Source of the DNA: Pseudomonadota bacterium
Lineage (GTDB): Bacteria; Pseudomonadota; Gammaproteobacteria; Steroidobacterales; Steroidobacteraceae
Length of the DNA stretch: 58,703 nucleotides
Reading direction: 5' to 3'
NCBI GenBank assembly: GCA_023423065.1
Contig: JAFAGC010000027.1
Span: 1-58,703 of the forward strand
Shown: positions 1 to 8,110 of the stretch, one piece after another
Layout: each line of letters opens with the position of its first letter
How positions within the stretch are numbered: the first letter of the stretch is position 1
Translations under genes and position numbers: made by a program
Notes under the pieces: model-generated
Seen by the model: the letters and a program-made list of their open reading frames with translations, nothing else
Database searches by the model: none
Told to the model about the DNA's origin: nothing

Positions 1-1128
1 CGCCCCGAGGCGCGCGCGTTCGGCCGGGTCGCGCAGCAGCCGCGCGGTGTGGGCCGCGAATTCGGCCGGATCGTCCGCGAGGATGAAATGCACGCCGTTT
101 TCGCCGTCGATGCCTTCGGCGCCCAGCGTGGTGGCGACGATGGCCTTGCCCTGCGCCATCGCGTCGACCATCTTGAGGCGCGTTCCGCCGCCGACCCGCA
201 GCGGCACGACGTAGACACCGGTGCGCGCCACCCACGGCCGCACGTCGTCGACGAAGCCGGGCGCGATCACGCTGTCGTCGCGCGCGGCGGCGGCCACGAG
301 TTTTTCGCTCGGGCGCTGTCCGATCGCGAAGAACTTCGCCTCGGGGACCTGCGACTTGAGCCGCGGCCAGATGTCGTCGAGAAACCAGTCGACGGCGTCG
401 CGGTTGGCGAACATGTTCATGCCGCCGGTGTAGGCGACGGCGGTTTCAGCGCCATCGCGCGCGGTGAAGTATTCGGTGTCGACGCCGTTCGGGATCGCGA
501 CCGTGCGCGCGCCCGGGCAGATCTTCTTCAACGTCACCGCGTCCGCTTCGGACACGACGATGTTGAGCGGAAAGCTCTCCGCGTATTTTTTCTCGAACTC
601 GACCAGCTTGCGGGTCTGCGACGCGACGTAGGCGCGCGCGGCCGCGCCGGTTTCGAACTCCGCGCGGCGCGCCATGAGCTGCGACTCGATGTTGTGATGC
701 GCGAGCACGCAGGGCACGCGCCCGCAGAATTCCCGAAACGGCGCGAGCGCGATGGTGTCGAGGTGCACGACGTCCGGCGGATTCGCCCCGCCGCACAGCT
801 CCGCGAGCCGGCGCGCGAGCGCGCCGTTGCGGTGGGCGAGCTCGCTGAAGGGCTTTGGATACACGGCGCCCACGGCGAAGGCCGCGAGCTTGTGCAGCTT
901 CGACTTCTTCGGCCAGAGCTCGAAGTACTCCACCTGCCGGCAGAACCTGCCGAGTTCGACCCGGCTGCGCTCGAGCGGCTCGCCGAACGGCAGCTCGTCC
1001 GGATGATGGAAGGCGAGCAGATGCACGTCGTGTTCGCGGCCGAGTTCGCGCAGCAGGTTGAAGCCTCGCTGCAGCACGCCGCCGTGCGGCGGGTACGGCA
1101 CGATCTGGGTGACGAAGAGGATGCGCAT
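1..1128 (-). CDS. Family 4 glycosyltransferase, 3' end cut by the window edge
   Basis: The reverse strand is open from an ATG at 1128 to the window edge (376 codons). It begins MRILFVTQIVPYPPHGG, the usual first beta strand and glycine loop of GT-B glycosyltransferases. Further signs are the ESQLMARRA segment near residue 155, the nucleotide-sugar region around IPNGVDTEYF (about residue 215), and the donor-binding GGGTRLKMVDAMAQGKAIVA stretch near residue 325. This is the GT4 layout, and the start resembles the sugar transferases associated with PEP-CTERM/exosortase loci, which fits the PEP-CTERM protein about 9 kb away. It probably adds a sugar from a nucleotide donor to a lipid-linked exopolysaccharide intermediate in the cytoplasm. 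The C-terminus lies outside the window, and donor and acceptor cannot be read. Confidence 0.9.
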   Translation of the reverse strand, partial: MRILFVTQIVPYPPHGGVLQRGFNLLRELGREHDVHLLAFHHPDELPFGEPLERSRVELGRFCRQVEYFELWPKKSKLHKLAAFAVGAVYPKPFSELAHRNGALARRLAELCGGANPPDVVHLDTIALAPFREFCGRVPCVLAHHNIESQLMARRAEFETGAAARAYVASQTRKLVEFEKKYAESFPLNIVVSEADAVTLKKICPGARTVAIPNGVDTEYFTARDGAETAVAYTGGMNMFANRDAVDWFLDDIWPRLKSQVPEAKFFAIGQRPSEKLVAAAARDDSVIAPGFVDDVRPWVARTGVYVVPLRVGGGTRLKMVDAMAQGKAIVATTLGAEGIDGENGVHFILADDPAEFAAHTARLLRDPAERARLGA

Positions 1129-1190
1129 CAGTAGGGACGCGAGCGACGAAAAATCATATATTTCAAGCAAATGATAGCCGAGGGACCTGC

Positions 1191-1892
1191 ATGCCTTTGT
1201 CGAATCTTCCTCGCCGCCGCACCGGTTTTGCGGCCCAGTTCGCACTTGCCACATGCGCCATGTTCAGCGGAGCGTCTGTGAGCGTGGCTGCCAACCAGCC
1301 GCTACTCGTGATCACGGGGGCCTCGTACGCGGCGAGCTGGAAAACGCCGGCGCTGCCGGGCTACACGGTGGTCAACAAGGGCAAGGGGGGCGAGGAGACC
1401 AAACAAGTCCTGGCGCGCTTCGACGCCGAAGTGCTGGCGCTCGAACCGGATACGGTGCTCATCTGGGGGCACATCAACAACTACCATCGGGCGCCCGGAG
1501 GCGACCTTGAAGCGGCGAAGAAGCAGGCTTGGGCGGACATTCACGAGATGATTCGCCGCGCCCGTGCGCGGCAAGTAAACGTGGTCCTCGCGACAGAGAT
1601 CACGCTGAGCGAAGCGGTGGGTTTCACCAACCGGGCGATCGCGTTCATCAACAGCCTGCGCGGCAAGACGAGTTACGCGGCGCGCATCAATGAACCGGTG
1701 CGCGCGGTGAACGAACAGATCCGTCAATACGCGCGCGAGCACGGACTGCGCGTGCTCGACATCGAGAAACTTTTCGACGATGGCGAAGGATTTCGCAAGG
1801 TAGAGTACTCGGATGAGGACGGCTCGCACGTGAGCCCCGCGGGTTACGCCGCGCTCACGTCATACGCGCAGAAGCAACTCGGCGGTCGCTGA
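1191..1892 (+). CDS. Secreted SGNH/GDSL-type hydrolase
   Basis: A 233-residue protein with an N-terminal export signal (about residues 1-34) that carries an RRRTGF stretch ahead of the hydrophobic core, so Tat export is possible as well as Sec. The mature part has SGNH blocks: block I is ITGASYAASW with the candidate nucleophile Ser, a GKGGEE glycine block follows, GHINNY is the block with Asn, and DGSHVSPAGY near the C-terminus holds the Asp/His pair. Such enzymes remove or transfer acyl groups on sugars, lipids or peptidoglycan in the periplasm. It diverges from the neighbouring glycosyltransferase and ends 4 bases before the convergent fusion gene. A role in trimming acyl groups from the local polysaccharide is inferred from position only. 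Confidence 0.8.
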   Translation: MPLSNLPRRRTGFAAQFALATCAMFSGASVSVAANQPLLVITGASYAASWKTPALPGYTVVNKGKGGEETKQVLARFDAEVLALEPDTVLIWGHINNYHRAPGGDLEAAKKQAWADIHEMIRRARARQVNVVLATEITLSEAVGFTNRAIAFINSLRGKTSYAARINEPVRAVNEQIRQYAREHGLRVLDIEKLFDDGEGFRKVEYSDEDGSHVSPAGYAALTSYAQKQLGGR

Positions 1893-1896
1893 TCGT

Positions 1897-3960
1897 TCAG
1901 CCGCCGGCCGCGGCGCGTACGTTCGGCTCGGCAGAATTCTCCTGCGCAGGCCGCGGAGCTAGATTCGCCGCGCTGATCACCTGCTGGGAGACGGTGGTGT
2001 CGTATTTCTCGGCGGCGAACGCCGCGTACAGGTCCAGCGCGGCGTGTTTCGGGCGCAGCAGCTTCTGCAGTCCGGTGGCGAACAGGCTCAGCGTCTTGAG
2101 CAGCCAGAACGGCATCCAGAAGAATCTCAGCTCGGGGCGCGTCGCGCGCAGGCGGTCGGCGAGGTCGCCGCGCGTCGTCGCCGGCACTTCGACCAGGTTC
2201 ACGCAGCGCGGCGCGGCCGAGAAGTTGTCCGCGTAATAACGGATGACCCGCGCGGCGGTGCGCGTATCGCACACGCTGAGCGCGCTGCGGCGGCTGCCCA
2301 TCGCGACGAACAGGCGCGCGACATCGCGGCCCAGGCGCCCGGGCGGCGTGTAGTCGCTGAAATCCACGAGGGGTCCGAGACGGATGGTGCGCACGTCGAG
2401 CTTGCCTTGCGTCGCGCGTTCGTCGGCGAGCGCCTCGGCCTCGGCCTTGGCCCACACGTACGGACCGCGCGAGAGGTTGCCGCGGTCGACCGGTGAATCC
2501 TCGCGCTGCACCGACGCGCCGGGCTTGAGCACGGCGACGCTGCCGATGTTCACGAGTTGCCGGACGCCGGCTGCTTCCATCGCATCCAGGAGCTTGCGCG
2601 TCGCGACGACGGTGTTGCGCTCGTGGGCTTGCTGGTTGCCGGCGGTTTCGGCGGCGCAGTGCGCGACCACCGAGATGCCCGACAACAATTCCGGCGCGAT
2701 CCCGCGACCCAGGTCCGCTTCGACGTATTCGATGCCCGGCACGCGGTTGCGCGCCGACGGCGTGCGGCGCACGGCGGCGCGCACGCGCCAGCCGTCGTCG
2801 CGCAGCTCTTCGAGCACGCGCTTGCCGAGGAAACCGGAGCCGCCGGTCACGAAGATGGCGCCGCGATCCGGGTTCGGCGGGGGCAGGGCGCGCGTGCGCT
2901 CCTCGAGCACGACGCGGGCCGCTTCTTCGGCGCGCGCATCGGCGGCCGCGAGCTTCGCCGCGATCTGCTCGCAGATGCCCACGGTGTTCATGATGCTGCG
3001 GCGGGCGAGCGGCGGCGCGCCGTTGTCGCGCACGCTGCCGTACAACATCGTCAGCAGCTCACCCAGGCCCGGATAACTCTTCTGCCTGCGGAACAGCAGG
3101 CGGAAGAGGCCCGCGAAGCTGCCCCAGTACTTCTGCCACGCGGTGCTGAAGGGTTTGACGATCACGGCCGGCGCGGACGCGCCCGGGCCGAGCGACTTCA
3201 CGACATCGCCGAGGATGAAGTCGGCCGTGACGGAACCGTTGGTGCCGACCACGCGCAGATACGACTCCACGGGGCGCGCGCGCAAGCTCACGACCAGCGT
3301 CGCGAGCGTCTTGCCGCTGCGGATGACCGCGCGAACTTCGCCTTCGGGCGCGACGTCGAGCGCCGTGATCTCGGGCGTCGCCTGCGTGTCGCGCTCGAGC
3401 GCGCTCAGCAGCAGGTACACCGGGTGGGGCAGGATGTCGACGAGCTGGTCGACCGCGCCCAGCGGCGAGCCGCCATCGGGGCGCCGGCGCACCGGCTTGA
3501 ACGAGAAATAGCTTTCTACGTGGATGATGTCGCCGATCATCGGCAGCCACGTCTGGTAATGCTGGCCGGCGCGCTGGAACAACACCTGGTGCGCCGCGCA
3601 GACGCGCAGGTTGCGCGCCTCGGCGAGGTCGATGAGCTCCGCGGCCTCGCGCGCCGTCGGCGCGAACGGCTTCTCGACGTACACGCTCGCGCCGTTGAGC
3701 AGGCACAGCTTCGCGAGATCGAAGTGCGTGTGCGGGGGCGAAACGATGTGCACGATGTCGGGCTTCGCTTCGGCCAGCAGGCGCTCCGCGCTGTCGTATC
3801 CGGCGACGTCCGCGCCGAAGCGCGCCTTGATCTCGTCGCTCGTTAGATAGGGGTCGCCCACGGCCACGAAACGCGCGCCGCTCTGCAGACGGATGGCCGT
3901 CGCATGCTGCTGGGCCATGCGGCCGCCGCCCAGTATCGCCACGCGCAATTCCTTCGACAT
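1897..3960 (-). CDS. Gfo/Idh/MocA oxidoreductase fused to NAD-dependent epimerase/dehydratase
   Basis: A 687-residue two-enzyme protein. Residues 1 to about 350 form a Gfo/Idh/MocA dehydrogenase: the nucleotide loop ILGGGRMAQQHA at 9-20, SPPHTH near 75, and the family signature EKP at 96-98. After a short linker, about residue 365 onward is an extended short-chain dehydrogenase/epimerase with FVTGGSGFLGKRV, the internal strand IEYVEADL, and a YVWAK motif supplying the catalytic Tyr and Lys. Both halves normally act on sugars or nucleotide sugars, so the fusion could channel an oxidised (keto) intermediate between two steps of building an unusual sugar. The reading frame is continuous through both domains, with no sign of frameshift. 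Its place beside a glycosyltransferase and an acylation operon suggests exopolysaccharide precursor synthesis. The substrate is unknown. Confidence 0.9.
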   Translation of the reverse strand: MSKELRVAILGGGRMAQQHATAIRLQSGARFVAVGDPYLTSDEIKARFGADVAGYDSAERLLAEAKPDIVHIVSPPHTHFDLAKLCLLNGASVYVEKPFAPTAREAAELIDLAEARNLRVCAAHQVLFQRAGQHYQTWLPMIGDIIHVESYFSFKPVRRRPDGGSPLGAVDQLVDILPHPVYLLLSALERDTQATPEITALDVAPEGEVRAVIRSGKTLATLVVSLRARPVESYLRVVGTNGSVTADFILGDVVKSLGPGASAPAVIVKPFSTAWQKYWGSFAGLFRLLFRRQKSYPGLGELLTMLYGSVRDNGAPPLARRSIMNTVGICEQIAAKLAAADARAEEAARVVLEERTRALPPPNPDRGAIFVTGGSGFLGKRVLEELRDDGWRVRAAVRRTPSARNRVPGIEYVEADLGRGIAPELLSGISVVAHCAAETAGNQQAHERNTVVATRKLLDAMEAAGVRQLVNIGSVAVLKPGASVQREDSPVDRGNLSRGPYVWAKAEAEALADERATQGKLDVRTIRLGPLVDFSDYTPPGRLGRDVARLFVAMGSRRSALSVCDTRTAARVIRYYADNFSAAPRCVNLVEVPATTRGDLADRLRATRPELRFFWMPFWLLKTLSLFATGLQKLLRPKHAALDLYAAFAAEKYDTTVSQQVISAANLAPRPAQENSAEPNVRAAAGG

Positions 3961-4145
3961 GAGACCCCGACCCCACCTGAAAAAGGGCGCGTAGTGTACT
4001 CGGTGTCCTGGGAAATCAAGGGGCCCGGGAACTGAGAGTCAGTGCACGTTATGAAGAAGTTCCGGTCGGGCTAGAATCCCCGCGCCCGCCCGAACTGGGA
4101 AGATTCCGGGGCGGTGCCGCAAGGGCCACTCTGAACAGGGATTCC

Positions 4146-5294
4146 GTGAAATTCGCCGACTTTACCGAGGAGCGAGCCAAGCTCCATGAGGCCGCTATTG
4201 CCTTCGCCCGGGCTTCGCTTTCGGGCGACATGATCGAACGCGACCGCGAGTCGCACTTCGATCGCGCGGCATGGCAGGCCTGCGCCGAATTCGGTGTGCT
4301 GGGCATGCCGATCCCGCAGGAACACGGTGGCATGGGCCTGGGCCTGTCCGACCTGCTCGCCGTGATGGAAGGCCTGGGCGAGGGCACCCGCGACCAGGGC
4401 CTGCTGTTCTCGCTGAACGCGCACCTGTGGACGAACTCGATCCCGATCCTGCTGTACGGCAACGACGCGCAAAAGGCCGCCTATCTACCGCGGCTGTGCG
4501 ACGGCACGCTCATCGGCGCCAACGCGGCCTCCGAGCCCGGCTCCGGTTCCGACATCTTCAGCATGCGCACGCGCGCCACGCGCGACGGCGACCACTACGT
4601 GCTCAACGGCGCGAAGACCTTCGTCTCGAACGCGCCCATTGCCGACCTGTTCGTCGCCTACGCGACGGTCAACCCGGCGCTGGGTGTCACCGGCATCACC
4701 GCGTTCATCGTCGAACGTGACACGCCGGGCCTCGTCGTCAGCAAACATCTCGACAAGATGGGCCTGCGCACCTCGCCGATGGCCGAGGTGATCTTCGAGA
4801 ACTGCCGCGTGCCGGTCGGGAACCGGCTCGGCCGCGAGGGACGCGGCGTGCCCATCTTCGAATGTTCGATGGAATGGGAGCGCGGCTGCATCCTCGCCAA
4901 CTGCCTCGGCGTCATGCGCCGCCAGCTGCGCGATTGCATCGAACACGCGCGCACGCGCAAGCAGTTCGGCAAGCCGATCGGCAAGTTCCAGTCCGTCGCG
5001 AATCGCCTCGTGGACATGAAAGTGCGGCTCGATACCTGCCGCCCGCTCGTCTACCGCATCGGCGCGATGAAGGACGCGAACCAGGACGCCACCGTCGAGG
5101 CCGCGGTCGCCAAGCTGCACGTGTCCGACTGCTACGTGAAGTCGTGCCTCGACGCCGTGCAGGTATTCGGCGGCTACGGCTACATGACCGAGATGCAGGT
5201 CGAACGCGATCTGCGCGATTCCATCGGCAGCACGTTGTACTCGGGCACCACCGAAATCCAGCGCAACATCATCGCGCGGGGGCTGGGGCTGTGA
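4146..5294 (+). CDS. Acyl-CoA-dehydrogenase-like flavoprotein, likely prolyl-carrier-protein dehydrogenase
   Basis: A 382-residue acyl-CoA dehydrogenase fold, started at GTG with an AGGGA ribosome site about 5 bases upstream. It has the middle-domain flavin region (ASEPGSGSDIF), the segment FVSNAPIADLFVAYA, and a C-terminal GGYGYMTE and SGTTEIQRNIIA. From recall it aligns closely with PigA/PltE, the flavoproteins that oxidise L-prolyl-carrier protein to pyrrole-2-carboxyl thioester: the same SNAPIAD-like block, FGKPIGKFQSVANR and SGT in place of the usual EGT. The medium-chain-type catalytic Glu is therefore Ser (S366). A Glu in the helix MEWERGC (E245) sits where isovaleryl-CoA dehydrogenase and PigA-type enzymes keep their base. 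The next gene starts inside its stop codon. Substrate oxidation on the carrier protein encoded two genes downstream is inferred. Confidence 0.85.
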   Translation: MKFADFTEERAKLHEAAIAFARASLSGDMIERDRESHFDRAAWQACAEFGVLGMPIPQEHGGMGLGLSDLLAVMEGLGEGTRDQGLLFSLNAHLWTNSIPILLYGNDAQKAAYLPRLCDGTLIGANAASEPGSGSDIFSMRTRATRDGDHYVLNGAKTFVSNAPIADLFVAYATVNPALGVTGITAFIVERDTPGLVVSKHLDKMGLRTSPMAEVIFENCRVPVGNRLGREGRGVPIFECSMEWERGCILANCLGVMRRQLRDCIEHARTRKQFGKPIGKFQSVANRLVDMKVRLDTCRPLVYRIGAMKDANQDATVEAAVAKLHVSDCYVKSCLDAVQVFGGYGYMTEMQVERDLRDSIGSTLYSGTTEIQRNIIARGLGL

Positions 5295-7855
5295 GCGCAG
5301 TCGCTCCCACGGCCACGGCCGCTCCGGGGCTGTCCGCGATCGCGCGGCACTGGTTCACACTGCTGCAGCTCGCGTTCGTCGTGCTGGTCGTGCACCTGTA
5401 CGACATCGAAGGAGACACCTTCCGCAAGGTCATCCTGCTCACGGCCGGCGGATTCGCGATCAACCTCGTGCTGCCGCTCGCCTGGCGACTGCGATTCTTC
5501 GTCGCGTTGTCGCTTGCGGGAATCCTCTGGGTCTTCGGCCTCGCCGATGGAGCCTGGCTGCTCGGACTCGGCCTCGTGCTCATCGCGGCCTGCCACCTCC
5601 CGGTTTCGTTCGCGTGGCGCGTCGCGATCCTCGTCGTGCTCGGCGCCGGATTCGCGGCGCTGCGCGCCGGCGTCGCCGCGACACCCTGGACCGGCGCCAT
5701 CTGGCCGATCCTGGGTTCGATGTTCATGTTCCGGCTCGCGCTGTACCTGCGCGCGCTCAAGACGCAGCCGGCCGAGCGCGGCATCTGGGGCACGCTCGCA
5801 TACTTCTTCATGCTGCCGAACGTCGCGTTCCCGCTGTTCCCGGTGGTCGATTACCAGACCTTCCACCGCACGAACTACGACAAGGACGAGTCGGCCATCT
5901 ACCGCACGGGGATGATCTGGATCGCGCGCGGCCTGCTGCACCTGGTGCTCTACCGGCTCGTCTATTACAACTTCATGATCGACCCGGTCGACGTCGCGAA
6001 CCTGGGCGACCTCGCGCAGTTCATGCTCGGCACGTTCCTGCTGTACCTGCGCGTGTCGGGCCAGTTCCACCTGATCACCGGCCTGCTGCACCTGTTCGGC
6101 TTCCGCCTGCCGGAGACGCACAAGCTCTACTACCTCGCGCACAACTTCGTCGAGCTGTGGCGGCGCATCAACATCTACTGGACCGACTTCATGATGAAGA
6201 CGGTCTTCTACCCGGTGTACTTCAAGGTCAAGAAGTGGCCGCCCGCGAAGGCGCTCGCGTTCTCGACCGCGTGTGTGTTCGTCGTGACCTGGCTGCTGCA
6301 CTCCTACCAGTGGTTCTGGCTGCGCGGCGGCTTCCCGATGACGCCGCAGGACACGTTGTTCTGGGGCCTGCTCGGATTGTTCGTCGTGCTCGGCGCGCTG
6401 CGCGAGCTCAAGAAGGGCAAGACCAAGCCTTTCAAGGGCGGCTGGCACCTGCCGCTCGCGCTGCACGCCGGGTTCACGTTCCTCGTGTTCTGCTTCCTCT
6501 GGTCGCTGTGGAGCGTGGAGTCCATCGGCCAGTGGATCTGGATGCTGGGCGCATTCACCGAATTCGACTGGTTGGGCGTCGCGCTCATCCTCGGCGCCTT
6601 CATCGTCGTGGCGGCATTCGGCGGACGCGACTGGGAAGCGTCGCGGCCGAAGAATCCCGACGACGGACATTTCCTGTTCCGGCCCGTGGTGCGCGCCACG
6701 ATGTCGCTGCTGGTGCTGATCGCGGTGGCGCAGCCGCTGGTGCAGTCGGCCGCGCCCGCAAACGTGGGCGCCGTGCTCGCCGGCCTGCGCAACACCGGGC
6801 TCAACGCGCGCGACGCGGCGCTCCAGCACCGCGGTTATTACGAACAGCTCGACGTGCGCGGCACGCTCAATGCGCGCGTGCAGGACCAGCTCGGCGGCGC
6901 GCGCCGCGACTGGCAGGACCCGGCCAGCGCGGGCATCCTCAACGAGCGCAACGATCTCATCGACCGCGATCTCGTGCCCTCGCTCGACATCGACTGGAAC
7001 GGACATCGCTTCAGCACGAATTCCTTCGGCATGCGCGATCGCGAGTATTCGCTCGAGAAGCCCGCGGGAACGATGCGCATCGCGCTGCTCGGACCCTCGC
7101 ACGTGATGGGTAACGGTGTCGGCGACGGCGAAACTTTCGAACAGGTGCTCGAGGAACGCCTGAACGCGCAGGCGCCGCACGGTCCGTGGCAGCGTTACGA
7201 GGTCCTCAACTTCGGCGTCGACGGATACACGCTGCCGCAGCAGCTCGCGATGCTCGAAGACCGCGTGTTCCGGTTCTCGCCGGATCTCGTCATCGTCACG
7301 CAGTACCACCGCAGCAAGACGATGACGGAGCGGTACATCCTCAAGATCCTGGGCAAGGGAACCGCGGTTCCGCCTGGCGAGTTCGCCGACGCGCTGACCC
7401 GCGCGGGACTGTTGCCCTACGATCGCGGCAACCTGCCGATTCCGTTCGAATCGTGGCGCTCGCTCGCACGCTCCATGGGCCTGAAGCCGCGCATGCCGGG
7501 CGACGAGGCGGCGGCGCGCGCGCATCGCGTGGCGGACCCGGTCAACGACTGGGCGATTGCGCGCATCGCGGAAGTGGCGCGCGCCCACGACACGCCGGTG
7601 GTGGGCCTGGGCCTGAACGTCGTCATCGACGACGCGCCGGCCGAGATTCCGAATCACGAGGCGTTCGAGCGGGCCGGAATCCCGCTGATCGACCTGTTCG
7701 ACGTGTTCCCCGAACAGCAGCGCCCGAGCCTGCGCGCCGCGCCCTGGGACGATCATCCCAATGCGGCCGGACACCGGCTCATCGCGGACGCGCTGTATGG
7801 CGAGCTCGCGCCCGTGCTCGAAAAATTACCGACGAAAGTTATCCCAGCGGAGTAG
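5291..7855 (+). CDS. MBOAT O-acyltransferase fused to a C-terminal SGNH/DltD-like domain
   Basis: I start it at GTG 5291, which overlaps the stop of the previous gene (GTGA); the upstream open frame is a shadow of the dehydrogenase. The product has 854 residues. Residues 1 to about 500 are polytopic membrane protein, with an MBOAT core containing ELWRRINIYW and the likely active-site His H337 in WLLHSYQWFW; the other, less strict MBOAT His position reads Asn. After further membrane spans ending near residue 490, residues from about 570 form an extracytoplasmic SGNH domain: GPSHVMG with candidate Ser S603, NFGVDGYT, and WDDHPN with His H822. This combines, in one chain, the roles split between DltB and DltD in teichoic-acid alanylation. 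It should take an acyl group from the carrier protein encoded immediately downstream and pass it across the membrane to a surface glycan. Confidence 0.88.
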   Translation: MSAVAPTATAAPGLSAIARHWFTLLQLAFVVLVVHLYDIEGDTFRKVILLTAGGFAINLVLPLAWRLRFFVALSLAGILWVFGLADGAWLLGLGLVLIAACHLPVSFAWRVAILVVLGAGFAALRAGVAATPWTGAIWPILGSMFMFRLALYLRALKTQPAERGIWGTLAYFFMLPNVAFPLFPVVDYQTFHRTNYDKDESAIYRTGMIWIARGLLHLVLYRLVYYNFMIDPVDVANLGDLAQFMLGTFLLYLRVSGQFHLITGLLHLFGFRLPETHKLYYLAHNFVELWRRINIYWTDFMMKTVFYPVYFKVKKWPPAKALAFSTACVFVVTWLLHSYQWFWLRGGFPMTPQDTLFWGLLGLFVVLGALRELKKGKTKPFKGGWHLPLALHAGFTFLVFCFLWSLWSVESIGQWIWMLGAFTEFDWLGVALILGAFIVVAAFGGRDWEASRPKNPDDGHFLFRPVVRATMSLLVLIAVAQPLVQSAAPANVGAVLAGLRNTGLNARDAALQHRGYYEQLDVRGTLNARVQDQLGGARRDWQDPASAGILNERNDLIDRDLVPSLDIDWNGHRFSTNSFGMRDREYSLEKPAGTMRIALLGPSHVMGNGVGDGETFEQVLEERLNAQAPHGPWQRYEVLNFGVDGYTLPQQLAMLEDRVFRFSPDLVIVTQYHRSKTMTERYILKILGKGTAVPPGEFADALTRAGLLPYDRGNLPIPFESWRSLARSMGLKPRMPGDEAAARAHRVADPVNDWAIARIAEVARAHDTPVVGLGLNVVIDDAPAEIPNHEAFERAGIPLIDLFDVFPEQQRPSLRAAPWDDHPNAAGHRLIADALYGELAPVLEKLPTKVIPAE

Positions 7856-7858
7856 ACG

Positions 7859-8110
7859 ATGCCCGAGATCAAGGAAACCGTACGCCAGTTCATCCTCACC
7901 CATTTCCTGCCCGGTGAAGACGCGTCCAATCTGACCGACGACACCGAGCTCAAGGAAAGCGGCATCCTCGACTCGCTCTCGACGCTCAAGCTGGTGTCGT
8001 TCCTCGAGGAAACCTTCAAGGTCGAATTCGAAGCCAACGACCTGGACGCGGGCAATCTCGCCTCGGTGGCGAGCATCGAGAAGCTGGTCCGCTCCAAGCT
8101 GGGCAAGTAA
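7859..8110 (+). CDS. Acyl/peptidyl carrier protein
   Basis: An 83-residue acidic carrier protein starting 3 bases after the MBOAT stop. The four-helix pattern and the phosphopantetheine site are clear: ESGILDSLSTLKL, with Ser39 in the DSL motif as the attachment residue. The size and the acidic helix II (VSFLEETFKVEF) fit DltC-like and PltL/PigG-like discrete carrier proteins. Its stop codon overlaps the ATG of the adenylation enzyme (TAATG), so the two are probably made together. It most likely carries the aminoacyl or oxidised acyl group made by the adenylation enzyme and dehydrogenase, and presents it to the MBOAT protein. No dedicated phosphopantetheinyl transferase is visible in the window, so a housekeeping enzyme would have to activate it. 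Confidence 0.93.
   Translation: MPEIKETVRQFILTHFLPGEDASNLTDDTELKESGILDSLSTLKLVSFLEETFKVEFEANDLDAGNLASVASIEKLVRSKLGK

Noticed and set aside
4862..5290. An extended start for the MBOAT protein at 4862 (997 residues)
   Set aside because: The first 143 residues are an out-of-frame shadow of the dehydrogenase, and the GTG at 5291 overlaps its stop in the usual operon manner.
5180..7774. An 864-codon minus-strand frame opposite the MBOAT gene
   Set aside because: No motifs, composition dominated by Arg, Glu, His and Gln; it mirrors the codon bias of the real plus-strand gene.
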